Of a stretch of DNA of 64,000 nt, positions 10,539-19,771 are shown piece after piece; position 1 is the stretch's first letter; each line of letters opens with the position of its first letter. The notes below the pieces were generated by a model. It ran no database searches, was not told the origin of the DNA, and was given only the letters and a program-made list of their open reading frames with translations. Source of the DNA: Adiantum capillus-veneris (Eukaryota; Streptophyta; Polypodiopsida; Polypodiales; Pteridaceae); the NCBI GenBank assembly GCA_014529385.2, contig CM043952.1, positions 71,183,299-71,247,298 of the forward strand, in the 5' to 3' direction. The position numbers and the translations under genes were made by a program.

Positions 10539-11004
10539 AACCGGTGGGTGTCGGCTTCCAAGGTATGATCGAGCGGATGGAGAGATTGCAACAAATGTAT
10601 GTGGCTTCTCTGCAGATGACGACATGTTGTGGGAGAAGCTACCAGGTTCAGATTCCACACAGTGGTGGACTGTTGATCGTATGGGGCAGCCTTATTGTAG
10701 AGGTGTTGAGAGGAGTCCAGCATTTGCCAGGTGGTAGAAACTTTTGGAAGTTTTTCTGATTGGTCCTATAAAATTATAGGTATAATAAATCTAAAGATTA
10801 CTTTTTTTTTTTTGTAGATGGCTACTAAGTACCATCACAGACATGGGAGATGCTGTGTTGGATTGTTTTGTAGGAGTTGGGACATTGGCAGCACAATGTT
10901 TACAACTACGTAGACATTGCATCAGTTGTGAGAAGGATTGGGCAGTTTTTAGTGCTTCTCTGGAGCCAGCTCAGCGCCTACCTTCTGATTTCGCTCGACA
11001 TTGA
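10539..11004 (+). CDS. N4/N6-type DNA methyltransferase-like protein, C-terminal exons
   Basis: Exon 10539-10730 and exon 10818-11004 are separated by an 87-base GT-AG intron (10731-10817, T-rich before the AG), and the frame is kept across it. The joined protein reads ERSPAFARWLLSTI (motif X) followed by GDAVLDCFVGVGTLAAQCL (motif I, the F-x-G-x-G SAM-binding loop) and then LRRHCISCEKDWAVFSASL, the helix and acidic strand end seen in N6_N4_Mtase (PF01555) proteins as LGRxxIGIEID. This order, X then I at the C-terminus, fits the beta class, which methylates exocyclic amino groups of cytosine or adenine in DNA. It ends DFARH at a TGA. The substrate is unknown. Upstream exons look decayed, so function is not assured. 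Confidence 0.65.
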
Positions 11005-11051
11005 TGTTTCATAGGAGTGTCAGAGCTTAAGTAACTGAGCAACCGAAGTAG

Positions 11052-11396
11052 GTGTCCGAGCAGCTTCATCCGCTCGACCCACCTTTCCCGACACCACTCA
11101 ATAGTCAGGGCGGGGCAGTAGCAGCACCGTATACCACTTTCAGGGCGCCAGTTTTGGCATGGTGTGCAACTGGACCGTCTCCCAGTGCATTCATTGCCTC
11201 CACATCTGAGGCCCCACCCGAAGTTGGTCCATTGCCTCTTTCACTACCTACACGCCCCCCCACATATAGTTCGTACCCTCTTCCATTTGGAGGAGTTCCC
11301 CCACCATTTGGTGCACTGCCCCCGTTGGCACGACCTTTGTTTCCTCCCAGAGCATATGGACCCCCACCACCCTTCTTTCAACCACATCACCCATGA
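11052..11396 (+). CDS. proline-rich ORF after the methyltransferase-like exons
   Basis: A 115-codon open stretch starting just 48 bases after the methyltransferase stop, in another frame. It is full of Pro, Gly, Phe and Tyr, with repeats such as GGVPPPFGALPPLARPL and YGPPPPFFQPHHP at the end. The composition is like disordered low-complexity tails of nuclear proteins. It could be a further exon of the same gene reached by alternative splicing, or noncoding sequence by chance open. It has no conserved motif. Confidence 0.3.
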   Translation: MSEQLHPLDPPFPTPLNSQGGAVAAPYTTFRAPVLAWCATGPSPSAFIASTSEAPPEVGPLPLSLPTRPPTYSSYPLPFGGVPPPFGALPPLARPLFPPRAYGPPPPFFQPHHP

Positions 11397-11399
11397 TGT

Positions 11400-11580
11400 A
11401 TCCCCCCCCATATGTATTTACTTTTGATGTAATGTAACACATAGATTTGAGGTTTGCTATATGAAATAGAGTATAACTGTGTGTAAGGAGCTTCTGTTTC
11501 TCTTACTAATAGTGTATCGAATGAATCCATGGTATTTTTTGTTTGATGCAAGTTTGTCATGAAATGACAATCAAATTTTA

Positions 11581-11651
<71 letters not shown>

Positions 11652-11695
11652 GTAGACTGTCCCTTCTTTTGGGAATCCACTCGCCTGATTCTTAA
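11400..11695. repeat. short gap with (GA)n microsatellite at 11585-11648
   Basis: AT-rich DNA with a pure GA run of about 64 bases, ending at the TTAA where the next element starts. No gene. Confidence 0.7.
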
Positions 11696-14353
11696 CACTA
11701 GAATGGTGACATGACACTTTTATGTCCTTGGACACTTTTGTGTCCTGTTAAGTGACCATTTTGCTTGAATTATTTGAAGAGTATAAAAATGAATTTCTAG
11801 GTTCTATATATCCACAAAGTTTCCTTATGAGTTAAAAAAAACTTGACTTTTTTTGGAGTATCGATCTCACCATTAACACAAGGTTGGTAACCTAACAGGA
11901 CATAAAAGTGTTCTTTCAAGGTTTTGAAAAAAACCTCTAAAACCATAGTAGATCCACTCATTTTGTAAAATCCTTTCATGAGGTTATAGTTCAAGGCCTA
12001 CTACACATGGAAAAAATAAGAAACTTGTAAAATTTCTCATCTTTTGGTCACAGCAAGCCTCCAAAGTTGATGGACCAGTACATTTTCATCAAAACAATCA
12101 TTTCTTACATTTTGCTGCATAAAAATAAGATTAGGGATTTTTGTAGGACTTGAGATAAATTCCCTAGTTAACTTCAATGGGTTGGTGATCAGAACATATG
12201 ATTGCTTCTCACTCACTATTTTTTGTTTTTCCAAAACAAATAGGTACAAAAAAGTTGAATTTTTACCATTTTGCAAACCTATCATCAAAGTTTCTATAGC
12301 CACGCTCAATACAAATAATATATGCATGTTTTCTTAGTTCTCTATTGTCCTTTAGGTTCATAAGGAGCCATGGAGCATGTCAAAAGAATAATACATCTCT
12401 TACCAAGGGGAATCTTGGGGACAAAGATGAAGTGCTAAATAGAGGAACCATGAAAAAACTGGGTTCAACATTATGAGTTGTAGAATCCCATAGAAACTAT
12501 TCAATATCTCACCAAATTTGATCCTTATGACTAGATATGGTTACTACCTACAAAATGCATGTAGTTGTCACAAGAAACTAACAATATTGAAAAAGCTATA
12601 CTTGATATACTAGAATGTTTTGTTTTCTTCTATAATTGAAAAAATCAACCATCATTGTCTACTATGCAAAATAGGGTATTAGGTGCCCCAAAACTCAAGG
12701 AATATTAGCTTTATGTTACAATATGCAACATAGAAAATCAAAACTGCATTTGGATATCATCAAAGCCACCCAAAAAATCATAGAAGAGCTAAAATTGGCA
12801 AAAAAACAGGATTGGAAAATTTTTGTAATTTGGTCACGACTTACAACTTTAACATTTATTTCTCACTAGAAGCATTAGGACATGTTGAGGACTACTAAAG
12901 ATAGTCTCTAGCATTATAGACCTCACAAACATGAATTCTAGAGTGGTATAGTTGCAAAAAGTTGAAAAAAGCCAAAACCAGGACCCGTTTTTTCACACAG
13001 TTTAGGTTGTGAAATGTTGTGCAAGGACAAGGTTAAAGATGGAATTGATATTCCAAAAAAATGTCAAGTTTTTTACAGCTCATGAGACAACTTTCTAGAT
13101 AGATAGCACCTCAAAATCCATTTTGAAACTCTTGACATAATTCAAGGAAAATGGTCACTTAACAGGACATAAAAGTGTCCCATTACCAACCTAGTGTTAA
13201 CCTTACTCTTGCACAACATTTTTGAACCTAAACTGTGAAAAAACGGGTGCTGTTTTTGCCTTTTTTTAATTTTTGGCAACTATACCACTCTAAACTTCAT
13301 GTTTGTGAGGTTTAGACGGCTAGAGGTTAGGCCTTCATAGTTCTCAACATGTTTTGATGCTTGTAGGGAGAGCTAAGTGTTAAAATTGAAAGTTATGACC
13401 AGCTTACAAGAATTGCATAATCCTGTTTTTTGGTCAAAATTAGCACTTTTATGATTTTTTTAGTGGCTTTCTTGATATCCAAATTCAATTTTGATTGTGT
13501 AAGTATAATTTATAACATAAAGCTAATCTTCCTTGAGTTTTGGGGGACCTAATATGCTATATAGCATAGTATACAATGATGGTTGAGTTTTTTGATTGCT
13601 GAAGAATACGATACATTTTAGAGTAGCAAGTATAACTTTCTCAATATTGTTAGTTTCTTAGGCCAATTGTGTGTATTTTGTAGGTAGTAACCATATCTAA
13701 TCATAGACTACAAACTTGGCTAGATATTGAGTAGTTTCTAGGGGTTTCTAGAGGTCATAATGCTAAACCCAGTTTTTTCATGTTTACTGTATTTAGCACT
13801 TTATCATTGCCCCCAAGGTTCCACTTAGTAAGAGATCCATTATCCTTTTGATATGCCCCATGGCTCCTTTTGAATCCAAAGGCCCAAAGGGAACTAAGAA
13901 AACATGTATATAGTATCTGTATTGAGCGTGACTATAGAAACTTTGATGATAGGTCCGCAGATTGGCAAAAATGCAACTTTTTTGTACCTTTTTTTTGCCC
14001 CAAAAAAAAATTAGTGAGGTAAAAGCAACCATATGTTTTAATCACCAACCTATTGAAGTTAACGGAGCATTTTATCTCATGTCCTACAAAAATCCCCACT
14101 CTTATTTATATGCAATCAACTGCAAGAAATTGCTGTTTTGGGCAAAATGCACTGGTCAATCAACTTTGGAGGCTTGTAGTGACCAAGGGATGATAAAACT
14201 TACAAGTTTCTCATTTTTTCCATATGTAGTAGTTCTTGAACTATAAGCTCATGAAAGGATTTTTCAAAATGAGTGGATCTACTATGGTTTTGGAAATTTT
14301 TTCCAAAACCATGAAAGGACACTTTTATGTCCTCTTAGGTTACCATTCTAGTG
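11696..14353 (-). mobile_element. piggyBac-like MITE, outer copy, split by a related copy
   Basis: Ends are CACTAGAATGGT at left and its inverted match ACCATTCTAGTG at right. TTAA stands directly outside both ends (11692-11695 and 14354-14357), the target duplication of the piggyBac superfamily. Without the inner insert the element is about 1334 bases. In reverse orientation it aligns along its length with the inner copy and with the copy at 58512. No transposase ORF is present, so it is a non-autonomous form. Confidence 0.75.
11877..13196 (+). mobile_element. piggyBac-like MITE, inner copy inserted into the outer one
   Basis: A 1320-base element with end CACAAGGTTGGTAA at left and its near-inverse TTACCAACCTAGTG at right, flanked by TTAA on both sides (11873-11876, 13197-13200). 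It nearly equals the copy at 58512-59832. The TTAA it sits in is an ordinary internal TTAA of the outer element: the inner copy itself has GGTTAAAGATGG at the matching place (about 13031). Subterminal GGACATAAAAGTGTCC blocks lie at both ends. No transposase. Confidence 0.8.
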
Positions 14354-14357
14354 TTAA

Positions 14358-15076
14358 AAAGCGCTCGCCAAAAATGGCTCGCCCAAAATTTGCGCCCACC
14401 ATATATGATGTACAATATAAAGCTACTTCTTCTTCTTTGTAAGCTTAATCAATATTTCATATCTTTTGTATCTGTCTTGACTCCTGTTTTATGTCTGACA
14501 GAGAGGACATATATCACAACAAAGTATGTTTTGACTATACAAGAAAAACTATAGCGTGAAAGCATTACAAGGTTTGTTATCTATATCCAACGTTACATAT
14601 ACGTTTGCTTGGTGCAACACATAAATGCTATGGGGCAGGGCGTGGATTTTGTTTCTTATAATTACAGGAGAGACCACAGTACAAACTCTCCACCATACTT
14701 TTCAGTGCATGGAACTTTTGCATGACATGTAATATATTTTACCATTTTTACTTTGTGCCTAATTCCAAAAGAAAATGGTTCACTATTCAAATTAATTTCA
14801 GGTAGTTTGATTTAAACATTATTCTCTGGCTTGCACAATTGGACGACATCTGTACACAATAATTAGGTCGGTAGTGTATGTCAATTTCTAGTCTGTTGAT
14901 GTTTTTTGTATTTTCTAAGTTTGTCAATGCTTCCTTAAGTTTAGTTTAGCCCAATGTTTTCCGCATTGATGCATACTCAATCTCGATCATAGAATCTATA
15001 TATAAATAGAAAGGCACTTTTTTTCTCACAGTCTGGAAATTCAAGTTACATATTAATGTACTTAATGCACTCTCCA
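14358..15076. other. no feature seen
   Basis: AT-rich sequence of about 720 bases between the MITE and the first element B LTR. No open frame with protein-like composition and no repeat matched within this window. Confidence 0.5.
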
Positions 15077-15077
15077 C

Positions 15078-16836
15078 GTTGGTGCAACCAAAGTTGGTAT
15101 GTGAAGGGAAGTGCTCTATGCCAAGCTATGTGTGCTAGCATGTGCATGGAAAAGGGCTAAAGCAGGAATGAAGGCCCTGTGCGAGCATGTCGTGGCAGGA
15201 ATGTATGTCTTATGCAGTTTTTTAGGTGAAAAAGGCTCCAAAAAGAGCCAATTGGAATGGTAGGTCAAAGTGTCTAAAGTGAAAGGAATGTGCCTTAGAA
15301 GGTGGTATTCAAGATTCTCTGGTAGCCCATCCAAACGGCTCATCAAACAGGGTCACGGTGTGAAAGATATGCCAGTCCGAAGCTAAAAGGCTTTGCAGAT
15401 CCCAACGGACAGGGCAGGTACAGACATGTGGCCAGAACTGGGAAGAGTGGATACACGTGAAGTGTTTGAGATGTGTAGCATGCGGTCTTTTTAAATTTCC
15501 ATTCAAAGCTGAGACAAGTAAGTTATGGCATGTGGAATATTTGCCGAGGGTCAGGTATGTGCTCAGCGGACCGCGTTGATAGGCATGCTGACAAGGATAT
15601 TTTTTAGCTTGCCAAGGTTCTTGAATATTGCATGCAACGTGGGGGTTCAACCAAAATTTGCGTTTCGCTGGTCGGAGTCATGGGCATCCAAATGGGCCCA
15701 GTTCAAGTTGGCAGGCAATCGTGATAAAACGAAATCCAAAGTTTTTTTCCATTTTCGGATGCGTTGCCTGGGGGTAGCGTGGCATCAAGTGGTGGACGAG
15801 AGCTAGAGTTCGGAATCAATACAATGAAGTTCTCGTGCAGCATGAATGGGGAAATTCATTTGGTGAATTTGAGCACATGGAGGACCGATTGCATGGGAAA
15901 TGAGGGCTTAAAAACCTCTTTGGTTGTGAGTTGTAAATGAAAGGGAAAGGTGGGCTGTGGTTGTTGATTAGAAAAGGTTAAATTCAATAGAGCTTGTGAG
16001 GAAGGGAGAAAAAAGTAAATGTTTTTTATGAAGTGGAGAAGGCAGTAGAGCCGAGCGCTATTGCTAAAAAGAGCCTTTGGGGAAAGAAAAAAGAGAGAAG
16101 GAGAAAAGAAGCAGGGGCGTTTTTGAAGGGAGTTTTTTTCCTCTTGCTTGAAGGAGGGAAGCAAAAAGATGATTGGAAGAAGAAGAAAGGATTCGTGCAT
16201 TCGGCGATCGAGGTTAGCGCACGCATTGTTCGCGAAGCGGCTCAGAACGGTGAGCGTCTCGCAGAAAAAGTAGCCAACAAGGGCTGCCAAGAAAAAAGTT
16301 GCGGCCGTAGTGAAGCTAGTGGTGAGTTTTTCTCGTCGAGGTGGGTACCAAGGAGAGTCGAATTTGGAGGGAGGCGTGTGCCCCTCTGTATTTCATGGTG
16401 ATGGCCATGGTGCAGTGAAGAGCAGACTACATGGATCTTCTACATGGGTTTTTTCATTGAAGAAGAAGCTGTGATTTTTGGTTTTTGGCATCGTCTCTCT
16501 CTCCTTCCCCCCTTTCTTCTTTGCTTGTCTCGTGGGTGTGTGGTGCCGGTGTGTGTGAGCGTGCATCCCCCTGGGCCCCCAGGTGTGTGAGAGAGAAAGA
16601 GAGAGAGGTGTTAAGATGTGGAAGAGATGGAAGCGGGCAAGATCGGTGTGATCATTGTTTGAGGATTCTGCAAAGCATGTGTGCATTGGGCGAAATGCAG
16701 GTGAAGCCCTGTTAGTGTGTGTCGCTTGTTTTGAAGGTGTTTTCGAGAGGACAGGGGTGCTGTGAATACCCTGAGCTATATAGGGTCCATTGTGTGTGTG
16801 TCCGGTGTGTTCCCCATTCCCACTTTTGATCTTCAG
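15078..16836 (+). repeat. LTR of element B1, left copy
   Basis: About 1.76 kb that aligns over its length with 24371-26085. Both open with TGGTGCAACCAAAGTTGGTA-like sequence and end in GTGTTCCCCATT. Right after it, GGTGCCTCCACC resembles the primer-binding site of element B2 (TGGTGCCCCCACG at 17970). The start is placed by alignment with the right copy. Confidence 0.65.
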
Positions 16837-16859
16837 GTGCCTCCACCTAGGAGCACGCT

Positions 16860-17968
16860 AAGGGAGATAGGAGGAGCTATCGAATGCAGGAGTAGCAGGG
16901 GAGGGCTCTATCAATATTGAAAGCGAACTGCTTGTAGTGGATATTAAGCACTACAAAGGCTCTGAAAGACCGTGAGCAACACAACGAAAGAGAAGGGGAA
17001 TGGCACCTCTGCATGGATAAAGAGGCAAATCCTGAGCACGCTACAGGGCATACAGAAGGTTGATGATTGAGGGGCCTCCATATGAAGGGGGACGGCAGTC
17101 ATAGCATAGCCACATGCAGAGGGAGGAGATGGTAGCACTACAGATGCGAAACATGATACCAATGCTAGCATGGAAGGTGGAAAGAAAAGGAGGGTTCATA
17201 AATGATGAAGGAGAGAATTTGAGGAGTTGTAGACGCACTGTAATCAGCTTTGGGGGTCGTCTGTAGAAGGCCGAGTAGAAATCTTACAAAGGAGGGTGGC
17301 CATACTAAGCAGGGGCTGAGGGCCGCAAGCTCAACAGAGGGAGAGGAAGCGGGGTTGGCCAGTAGCAAAGCACACTCGAGGAGGTGGAGAAAGGGTTCTC
17401 TAAGCCGAGGGGGGCTTAGTATCAAGTTGAAGGGCTGCATCACCTGCTTAAGGAAAATCATGGGCCGCAAGTCGTGAGCAACAGAAGAAGGTCGTGAGCA
17501 CTTGCAAGAGGAGTTGAGTTTGTCATGGCCATCAAGCAAGGGTCGCACAAAAGGACTCATTTGGTCGATGCAATAATTGTACCTGGAGTTTTTATGTTGA
17601 TGCAGAGTTTGTCTATTGGGTTTTTTATGGCTCGATTGTGATCATCCACTTCGTCTCGTCTTGTGTGTCTTGTCCGTGGAAGCAGTGGCTCCGGACTGAT
17701 TGTGTGTGTGTGCAAAGAGAGAGGAGGAGAGAGATAGAGTGAGCCATGTGAACGAGAAATTGTAGATTGGTTTGTATATGCATCAACCAATGTGAGTGTG
17801 TGTAGTCGGGACATTTGAAAGCAAGTTAGAATAGTGCAAATTTGCAGAAAGTGTGTGCGTGTGTGAGTTTCTGTGTGGTATGGGTGCCGAATATTCCTTG
17901 GGCTATAGAGAGGAAGTGTAGAGTGTGCCAGGTGTTATTCCCATTTCCCCTTTCCCCTTTCCCATCAA
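16860..17968 (+). repeat. LTR part of element B2, left copy
   Basis: Aligns with the second half of the right B2 LTR (about 20996-22397) almost base for base. It ends in CCCATCA, followed after one base by a primer-binding-site candidate. It starts abruptly about 24 bases after the B1 LTR end, so the two related elements are joined here by insertion or recombination. At 17606-17613 it holds the uninterrupted AGTTTGTC site that is occupied in the right copy. Confidence 0.65.
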
Positions 17969-17969
17969 T

Positions 17970-17989
17970 GGTGCCCCCACGAAGGACCT
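17970..17989 (+). promoter_or_regulatory. candidate primer-binding site of element B2
   Basis: TGGTGCCCCCACGAAGGACC follows the LTR end by one base and starts with TGG, the complement of tRNA CCA. I cannot name the tRNA. The similar GGTGCCTCCACC after the B1 LTR supports it. Confidence 0.45.
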
Positions 17990-18001
17990 ACTGATTGCTC
18001 C

Positions 18002-19633
18002 TTGGTGAAGTCGAAGACGGTGTCGCGGTTTGAAGAGCAGGGTCTAACAAGAATGGCATGGTCGGGTTTTTCGACTTTTACAAATGCTGAAGATGCTGAG
18101 GTTTGGCTGCAAGACTACAACCTATTTCTGTTGGAGAGTGGCTTGTCGAAAGGAGAGGGAGTGGCCCAAGCTTTCTCGTTCCTGGTTCGTGGAAAAGTAA
18201 AGGTATGGTACGAGAGCTTGCAGGCTGAAGAAAAACAGGATTGGAGCACATTGCAAGCGGCATTCCTAAGCCGATATGTGGCCAACACGCAGTGGAGTGA
18301 AGTGAAGCAGATGATGGACAACCTAAAGCAAAGCCTTGACGGTGATTTTCGAGCATTCATGTGGGAGTTTGAGGCCATATGGAGCAAGTTGGTTAAGGTA
18401 ACTGCTGTAGAGAATGCAGATTTTTTTGAAGATGACCAAGTTTGTGGACTGCTTGCATGTAAAAGCGAGGGATAAAGTCGAGATAGATGGACCGTGCACG
18501 TACGAGGAGGTAGTAGCCTATGTGCAGAGCCGGACAAATAAGGTTTTAAAGAAGCAACAGGCAAAGCAGGTTGTGGCGAGTGCATTGGTGCCAAGGCCAA
18601 TTGTTAGGGAAGAATTTCAGGTAATCCGACCCTTTGTTAATGCACATGCGGTAGCAGTGAATAGGCGTGATGACAGAGTAGAGATGATACTGTGTCGGCC
18701 TATGAGGCCTCAACAGTTGCAGAGAGGAGTCTACCGAGTATTGCTTGATGTGCTTGACCAAGTGACTTTCGAAACGCAAGCACTGGAGAAGATAGCTGAA
18801 GTACAAAAGCCGGTGCATTTTGTGGAGAAAGACGAGGTGTATTTGAGCTATAGCAGTGCCTTGGATATGGACAGCACATGGGAAACAGAGTCTGCTCTCT
18901 TAAGGTATGAGACATATGATGTTATGCATGTCGATAAGGTGGTGAAAGAGCAACAAATTGCAGGTGAAGAGACATTTTATGCAGACCAGGGGGTTGGGAA
19001 ACCCTCTCTCCTGCCTTGTGATGGTAAGGCCATGTTGACTGAAGAAGAGTGCTTCGATGAAGCAGACTGGGGGTTCAATGATCCAGTGGTCGATGTAGAT
19101 GACGAGTTGCAAGTTTGATTGCTAAAGCTATGGCAAGAATACAAGGTATGCAAGGCTTTCCGCCTTTTCCAGTGCTATTTGAAGGGACTACAGGTGAAGA
19201 TATGCCAGTGTTTGCTTTGGATGATTAGGTGCCACAGGTTGGTGCCATGCTGTTGATGGATGTGTTGTTGAAGGCTGCTATGCAAGCGCCTTTATGCCGA
19301 TTGCTACAGGTTATCTTGTTTGAAGACAATCATGCTATGGCGAGCTCTCTAGTGAATGGCTGGGAAACAGATTATGTAAAGGGTTTGCTAGGTGTACATG
19401 CTTGTTTTATGTGTGAAGAAGGTTCATGTGTACAGTTTTTTGAAGGGTTATGCTATCAAGAGCTACATGCATGGATGGCTTACAGGTTTACAAGTGCAAC
19501 GCTAGAGTGGTTTCTATCAGTTTTAGAGATGGATGGTGATGATCAATGCCGTATTTTTTATCCAGGTGGAGTTTACACTATGCTTGGGAGAGCCTATGGC
19601 TTTCCATTTGATCCAGGAGGATTCTACGTCTGA
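18002..19633 (+). CDS. gag-like coding region of element B2
   Basis: The first part matches the plan of plant Retrotrans_gag: FSTFTNAEDAEVWLQDYNLF, LVRGKVKVWYESL, WSTLQAAFLSRYV, then GDFRAFMWEFEAIWSKL. It leads into ARDKVEIDGPCTYEEVVAYV and an acidic, low-complexity C-terminal part. The last part (FYPGGVYTMLGRAYGFPFDPGG) has no family I know. No protease, reverse transcriptase or integrase is seen between the LTRs, so this resembles TR-GAG type non-autonomous elements that keep only gag. The region carries a few breaks. A related but different copy lies at 22.4-24.2 kb. Confidence 0.6.
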
Positions 19634-19752
19634 CAAAATCTCTCTCTCTATCTATCTACTGCTATTTATCTAGTTCTTGTACATAATATCTATCAGTTTC
19701 TTCTTATGCAATGATATATTATCTAAATAATTCTATGGTTGAGCATGAATGC

Positions 19753-19771
19753 TCAAATAGGGGTTGGGCAA
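19753..19771 (+). promoter_or_regulatory. polypurine tract of element B2
   Basis: AATAGGGGTTGGGCAA precedes TGATGGTACAAC. The same layout (AAGGGGGTGGGCAA then TGATGGTGCAGCC) ends B1 at 24.37 kb. Confidence 0.55.

Noticed and set aside
11797-12327. Minus-strand open frames in the MITE as a transposase
   Set aside because: Short, not conserved in the other two copies and without a DDD pattern.
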